Source of the DNA: RGIG2041 sp045578865
Lineage (GTDB): Bacteria; Bacillota; Clostridia; UBA1381; UMGS1253
Assembly: GCA_045578865.1 (NCBI GenBank)
Contig: JAZNLB010000022.1
Span: 1-16,112 of the forward strand
Length of the DNA stretch: 16,112 bases
Direction of reading: 5' to 3'
Numbering within the stretch: the first letter of the stretch is position 1; each line of letters begins with the position of its first letter. Of this stretch, positions 13,260 to 16,112 are shown in pieces. The translations under genes were made by a program, and so were the position numbers. The notes below the pieces were generated by a model. The model saw nothing but the letters and a program-made list of their open reading frames with translations, ran no database searches and was not told the DNA's origin.

Positions 13260-14534
13260 TTATAACAAGTACATTCCGAGTGCCATTACACCCACATTAT
13301 TTTGATAGATTTCATCGAATTGCGACAACGGAAGCGGGTTTTGCCCTCGTCCGACTTCTATCGTATAGCCCGGTCTGTTATAGGTTTGAATATACCAATC
13401 TTTATATCCTGCCGCACCGGAGGCGATGGGCGTGTTTTCCAATCCATAACCGCTCGCTTGTGCAAACGCTTCTCCGATTTCGCGCGAGCGCGGCGGCAAA
13501 TATTCGTCAAAACGCCAATAAATTACTTCACCTTGTGTATGATACGAAATCGTCAGTAAAAAATTATTTTGACGCGTAAAACGCTCCATGGCTATGCTTT
13601 CCGGCTCCGATAACGGACTAGGCCCGACATAATCACGCGGCGCCGGTTCGACAAAACCTTGTGCAAATTTAATTTCTTTTGCGCGCTCCCACTGCGCCGG
13701 ATAATTTAAATTCAAATCCACGCCTCGAATATTCGCCTTCCAGCCACTCGTAAAAGGTATTTCGGGATAAGCAGCCGCAATTTGTTGAGCGTCATTTAAT
13801 GCATCGCCTCGTGTTACGCCGGCAACCAAGTCTACGCCGTCTGGATTTACCATCGGTACAACTGAAAGTTGTGTCTTAAAATACAATGGTCTTGCGCTAT
13901 AATCAAATATGAATCCTCCATCATAAATTGCAATCAGATATTCTTCCATGAATTTCATGACAAGCGGCGTAGTAATCCACTCGTTAGCATGATGGGATGC
14001 GTTATACATCAGCTGCATCTTTCCAGTACCAATATGAGCACAATATATATTTTTTCCCTCTAAGCTATTGCCTATACTGTCCACCCTGCAAATTGGATAA
14101 CGCTTCGCAAGGCCATCCATAATTAGCGACAAATAGTAGTAGGTATACGAAACATCTGTCGCAACAAGCGTGAAACCAAGCGGCACAATAATTTGCATGC
14201 CATCCGTTAAGTTCAGCGGGTCTATCTGCGGATTGGCCCTTCGAATTGAAAACACAGTCGTTGCATACCTGCGTGCCAGCGAATAATATGTATCACCATT
14301 TTGTATGCGTACATTTTTGTAACCTCTCAGATACTCCTCTAACACTTCAGCCGTCCGTGCGTCCACCCTGCCGCTTGCCGCAAGTCCATTTCCGAATTGA
14401 AACGCTTGTAGTGCCGATAATGTGTTTTCTCCAAAAAAACCATCTGTCTCCAAAACCAACCCTGCTCTTTTAAGCGCAAGTTGAACCAACTGTACATATG
14501 CGCCGCTGTCACCAAATTGTATGTTTAAAATCAT
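13260..14534 (-). CDS. M14-family peptidase with PG-binding and LysM domains (gamma-D-Glu-diamino acid endopeptidase type)
   Basis: The 424-residue protein combines a PG_binding_1 domain (about 5-70, with DGFFGENTLSALQAFQ), a LysM domain (74-118, VRIQNGDTYYSLARRY...IIVP) and an M14 zinc carboxypeptidase domain (125-424). Zinc ligands are H182 and E185 (HHANE) and H332 (SYHTQG); the catalytic glutamate is E393 (GYTIEVGRG). R270 and N276 fit substrate binding. This layout matches ENP1-like enzymes that cut gamma-D-glutamyl-diaminopimelate bonds in peptidoglycan. No signal peptide is visible, as expected for an enzyme acting within the mother cell or the spore. The ATG overlaps the sigK stop (ATGA at 14531-14534), with GGAGGGG inside sigK, so expression is tied to that sigma factor. 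Cortex or germ-wall processing is inferred. Confidence 0.92.
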   Translation of the reverse strand: MILNIQFGDSGAYVQLVQLALKRAGLVLETDGFFGENTLSALQAFQFGNGLAASGRVDARTAEVLEEYLRGYKNVRIQNGDTYYSLARRYATTVFSIRRANPQIDPLNLTDGMQIIVPLGFTLVATDVSYTYYYLSLIMDGLAKRYPICRVDSIGNSLEGKNIYCAHIGTGKMQLMYNASHHANEWITTPLVMKFMEEYLIAIYDGGFIFDYSARPLYFKTQLSVVPMVNPDGVDLVAGVTRGDALNDAQQIAAAYPEIPFTSGWKANIRGVDLNLNYPAQWERAKEIKFAQGFVEPAPRDYVGPSPLSEPESIAMERFTRQNNFLLTISYHTQGEVIYWRFDEYLPPRSREIGEAFAQASGYGLENTPIASGAAGYKDWYIQTYNRPGYTIEVGRGQNPLPLSQFDEIYQNNVGVMALGMYLL

Positions 14535-15247
14535 AACATCCCCTCCCTTCTTAGTATTCGTTCACGCAACTTCTGCATTGCCTTTTTTTCAATGCGCGAG
14601 ACATACGAGCGTGAAATGTTCATTTTCGCCGCGACCTCTCTTTGCGCGAGCGCATCCCCACCGTTTAAGCCATAACGCATCACCATAATTGCACGCTCAC
14701 GCGGCGTTAAACACGAGTTCAAACTCCGATACAACCTTTCTATATCACTTTTAAATTGCACAGATTCCTCAATTCTCTCGCTTTCATCCTCAATCACATT
14801 TATAAACGACAGTGCATTTCCTTCGGCATCCGTTCCAACGGACTCCTCCAAAGAAACTTCACATCGTTTGTTTTTCAACGCACGAAAATGCATCAAAATC
14901 TCATTGTGTATACACCGAGCAGCATAGGTTGCCAGTCGAATTTGTTTTTCACCGTCAAAACTGTCCACCGCTTTAATCAGACCGATTATACCTATGGAAA
15001 TCAGGTCTTCTGCATCAGCGTCCAGCTCGGTACCGGCGTATTTTTTTACGACATGCGCTACCAACCGCAAGTTATGCTCAATGAGTTTATCGCGTGCATT
15101 TGCATCTCCTTCATGCATCATTCGGATAAACTCGCTCTCTTCTTGCGACGATAGTGGTTTTGGAAATACCATGCTACCGGACATATATCCGGCAAGAAAA
15201 AAATTTTTAAACCATAGATACAGCAGATTCAGCAATTCTGCCCACAT
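14531..15247 (-). CDS. sigK: RNA polymerase sporulation sigma factor, SigK type
   Basis: The 238-residue sigma-70 family protein directs late mother-cell transcription in sporulation. Region 2 shows LIEHNLRLVAHVVKKY and EDLISIGIIGLIKA, then RLATYAARCIHNEILMHFRA. Region 4 ends in the helix-turn-helix SRSYVSRIEKKAMQKL. The FPKPLSSQEE stretch near residue 28 and the YxSG before it match SigK rather than SigE. A hydrophobic segment of about 20 residues precedes it (MWAELLNLLYLWFKNFFLAG), comparable to the pro-sequence removed by SpoIVFB. The gene is uninterrupted, so no skin-type prophage is present here. GGAGG lies upstream of the ATG. The peptidase gene is coupled downstream. Confidence 0.92.
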   Translation of the reverse strand: MWAELLNLLYLWFKNFFLAGYMSGSMVFPKPLSSQEESEFIRMMHEGDANARDKLIEHNLRLVAHVVKKYAGTELDADAEDLISIGIIGLIKAVDSFDGEKQIRLATYAARCIHNEILMHFRALKNKRCEVSLEESVGTDAEGNALSFINVIEDESERIEESVQFKSDIERLYRSLNSCLTPRERAIMVMRYGLNGGDALAQREVAAKMNISRSYVSRIEKKAMQKLRERILRREGML

Positions 15248-15277
15248 TTAAACAACCTCCAAAAAGATATATGTTAA

Positions 15278-15311
15278 AGTATATGCTAAAATTTTAAAAT
15301 TCTGTTTGTCC
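15278..15311 (-). promoter_or_regulatory. Possible sporulation promoter and SpoIIID-like site for sigK
   Basis: The minus strand has CATATACT (15278-15285), a fair match to a sigma-E -10 box. GGACAAAC (15304-15311) matches the core of the SpoIIID consensus (RRACARNY). A convincing -35 element at sigma-E spacing is not seen, and no good sigma-A -35 exists either. Sigma-E plus SpoIIID control of sigK is established in Bacillus subtilis; here it is only suggested. Confidence 0.35.
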
Positions 15312-15317
15312 GCACGA

Positions 15318-15347
15318 ATTGACAATGAACAAATACGATGTTAATAT
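15318..15347 (+). promoter_or_regulatory. Promoter of bioY with possible BirA operator
   Basis: TTGACA (15319-15324), a 17-base spacer and TAATAT (15342-15347) preceded by TG form a good promoter. An inverted repeat, ATTGACA (15318-15324) and TGTTAAT (15339-15345) with 14 bases between, covers the -35 and -10 boxes. The half sites resemble the TTAAC...GTTAA arrangement of Firmicutes BirA operators. The promoter is clear; the operator is inferred. Confidence 0.6.
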
Positions 15348-15366
15348 AAATTTCGAGGTGTAAAAA

Positions 15367-15915
15367 ATGGATATTAAAATAAAGCCCGGCAAAATCATGC
15401 CAATGCGCGATTTATCATATATAGCTATATCTACCGCAATTTTAGCGATATGCTCCTGGCTTAAATTGCCGTTTCCGATACCGGTTACTCTGCAGAGTTT
15501 CGGCGTCTTTGTTTCTATGGGTCTTTTAGGCGGCAAGCGCGCATTTTTCACCGTGGCTCTCTACCTGCTAATCGGCTGTATTGGCCTGCCCGTCTTTTCC
15601 GGTTTTGCCGGCGGCTTCGGATATTTGTTGGGCAGTACCGGCGGTTATCTTTTCGGTTTTCTTCTCCCACCGCTACTTATGTGGTTTTGCGAAATATTTT
15701 TAAGGGAATCAAAACAAATTTTTATTCCGTGCGCGTTTATCGGTCTTGTAGGTTGCTATGCCACCGGAACAATTTGGTATGCTGTATTTTATGCAAAGCA
15801 CAGTGCCACAAATATTTTCAACCTCTGTGTTACGCCCTTCATTTTGCCGGATCTTCTCAAATTACTGGCTGCACATCATATATGCAGCCGCCTAAATAAG
15901 CAGATAAAACTATGA
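15367..15915 (+). CDS. bioY: Biotin transporter BioY
   Basis: The 182-residue membrane protein is the substrate-binding (S) component for biotin uptake. Family marks are PVTLQSFGVF (39-48), GGKRAFFTVALYLLIG with the following GLPVFSGFAGGFGYL (73-87), and STGGYLFGF (90-98). About six hydrophobic segments are present. AGGTG lies upstream of the ATG (GAGGTG at 15355-15360). No EcfA/EcfT energising genes are nearby, so it would use a shared ECF module or act alone. The short basic N-terminus (MDIKIKPGK) is cytoplasmic. Regulation by biotin through BirA is plausible from the promoter structure. Confidence 0.94.
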   Translation: MDIKIKPGKIMPMRDLSYIAISTAILAICSWLKLPFPIPVTLQSFGVFVSMGLLGGKRAFFTVALYLLIGCIGLPVFSGFAGGFGYLLGSTGGYLFGFLLPPLLMWFCEIFLRESKQIFIPCAFIGLVGCYATGTIWYAVFYAKHSATNIFNLCVTPFILPDLLKLLAAHHICSRLNKQIKL

Positions 15916-15924
15916 TAAATTGAC

Positions 15925-15992
15925 AAAAAAAGCCTGATGTAAAACGAAAGAATGATGCAGATAATTTTGTAAGTCTTTCATCATGCTTTTTT
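15925..15992 (+). terminator. Terminator of bioY
   Basis: AAAAAAGC-C-TGATG (ending 15939) pairs with CATCATGCTTTTTT (15979-15992), with one mismatch, and further GAAAG/CTTTC pairing in the loop. A T tract follows. The long imperfect stem is typical of a less compact intrinsic terminator. Confidence 0.65.
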
Positions 15993-16026
15993 ATTATAAA
16001 ACTTTTATATAAATAGTAAAAATCAC

Positions 16027-16055
16027 TTGAAATAATTATGTAAATACGCTATAAT
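16027..16055 (+). promoter_or_regulatory. Promoter of a gene beyond the right window edge
   Basis: TTGAAA (16027-16032), a 17-base spacer and perfect TATAAT (16050-16055) point rightwards. No coding frame with a ribosome binding site begins before 16112, so the transcript belongs to a downstream gene or RNA outside the window. Confidence 0.7.
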
Positions 16056-16112
16056 GTAATAAGAATAATAAAGATTTATTTCTAAATTATATATTCATAC
16101 TTGTTTATGTAT

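Noticed and set aside
14531..15247. SigK interrupted by a skin-like element, or SigE instead of SigK
   Set aside because: The frame is complete through regions 2 and 4, and the FPKPLSSQEE and LIEHNLRLVAHVVKK segments match SigK better than SigE.

Overview
The window reads as chromosomal core DNA from a low-GC, spore-forming member of the Clostridia (Bacillota). The evidence is strong GGAGG-type ribosome binding sites, near-consensus TTGACA/TATAAT promoters, a DnaD/DnaI-type helicase-loading gene pair, an intact sporulation sigma factor of the SigK type, a DUF6062 gene and a BioY transporter. Species cannot be fixed from sequence alone. Nearly every gene is recognisable housekeeping, and the only mobile DNA is the end of an IS3-family element cut by the left window edge.

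Layout. At 1-121 lies the start of an IS3-type transposase gene on the minus strand. Positions 122-268 hold a modular low-complexity repeat and a terminator. Positions 269-752 are a five-gene tRNA operon on the minus strand (Gly-Arg-His-Gln-Lys in transcription order) with a consensus promoter at 792-820. A dnaD-like/dnaI-like pair follows on the minus strand (1015-2957). On the plus strand, tRNA-Arg(ACG) has its own promoter and terminator and is followed by tadA, the enzyme that deaminates exactly that anticodon. A minus-strand operon tyrS-thyA-folA-rnhA occupies 3821-7133. Its dihydrofolate reductase carries an extra C-terminal domain resembling DUF2007. A divergent plus-strand gene (7272-8015) encodes a DUF6062 protein with two CxxC...FCxxHY modules.

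The minus strand then carries prmA-rsmE and a four-helix membrane protein (8056-10310). An rluC/D-type pseudouridine synthase is divergent from prmA. A GtrA-family membrane gene and an aspartate aminotransferase follow on the minus strand. Next is a translationally coupled pair, sigK and an M14 peptidase with PG-binding and LysM domains. The last gene is plus-strand bioY, behind a possible BirA operator. A promoter at 16027-16055 points out of the window.

Functional logic. ThyA makes dTMP and dihydrofolate, and FolA reduces the dihydrofolate, so the pair closes the thymidylate cycle. PrmA, RsmE, the pseudouridine synthase, TadA and TyrS form a translation/RNA-modification theme. sigK plus the peptidase is a late-sporulation, mother-cell unit.

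No large undescribed system is evident. The best candidates for novelty are the DHFR-DUF2007 fusion, the duplicated Cys/His architecture of the DUF6062 protein, the tRNA-Arg(ACG)/tadA enzyme-substrate pairing, the sigK-peptidase coupling and the uncharacterised membrane protein after rsmE. Four start codons (dnaD, rsmE, prmA, gtrA) were moved downstream of the longest open frame on ribosome-binding-site and promoter evidence.
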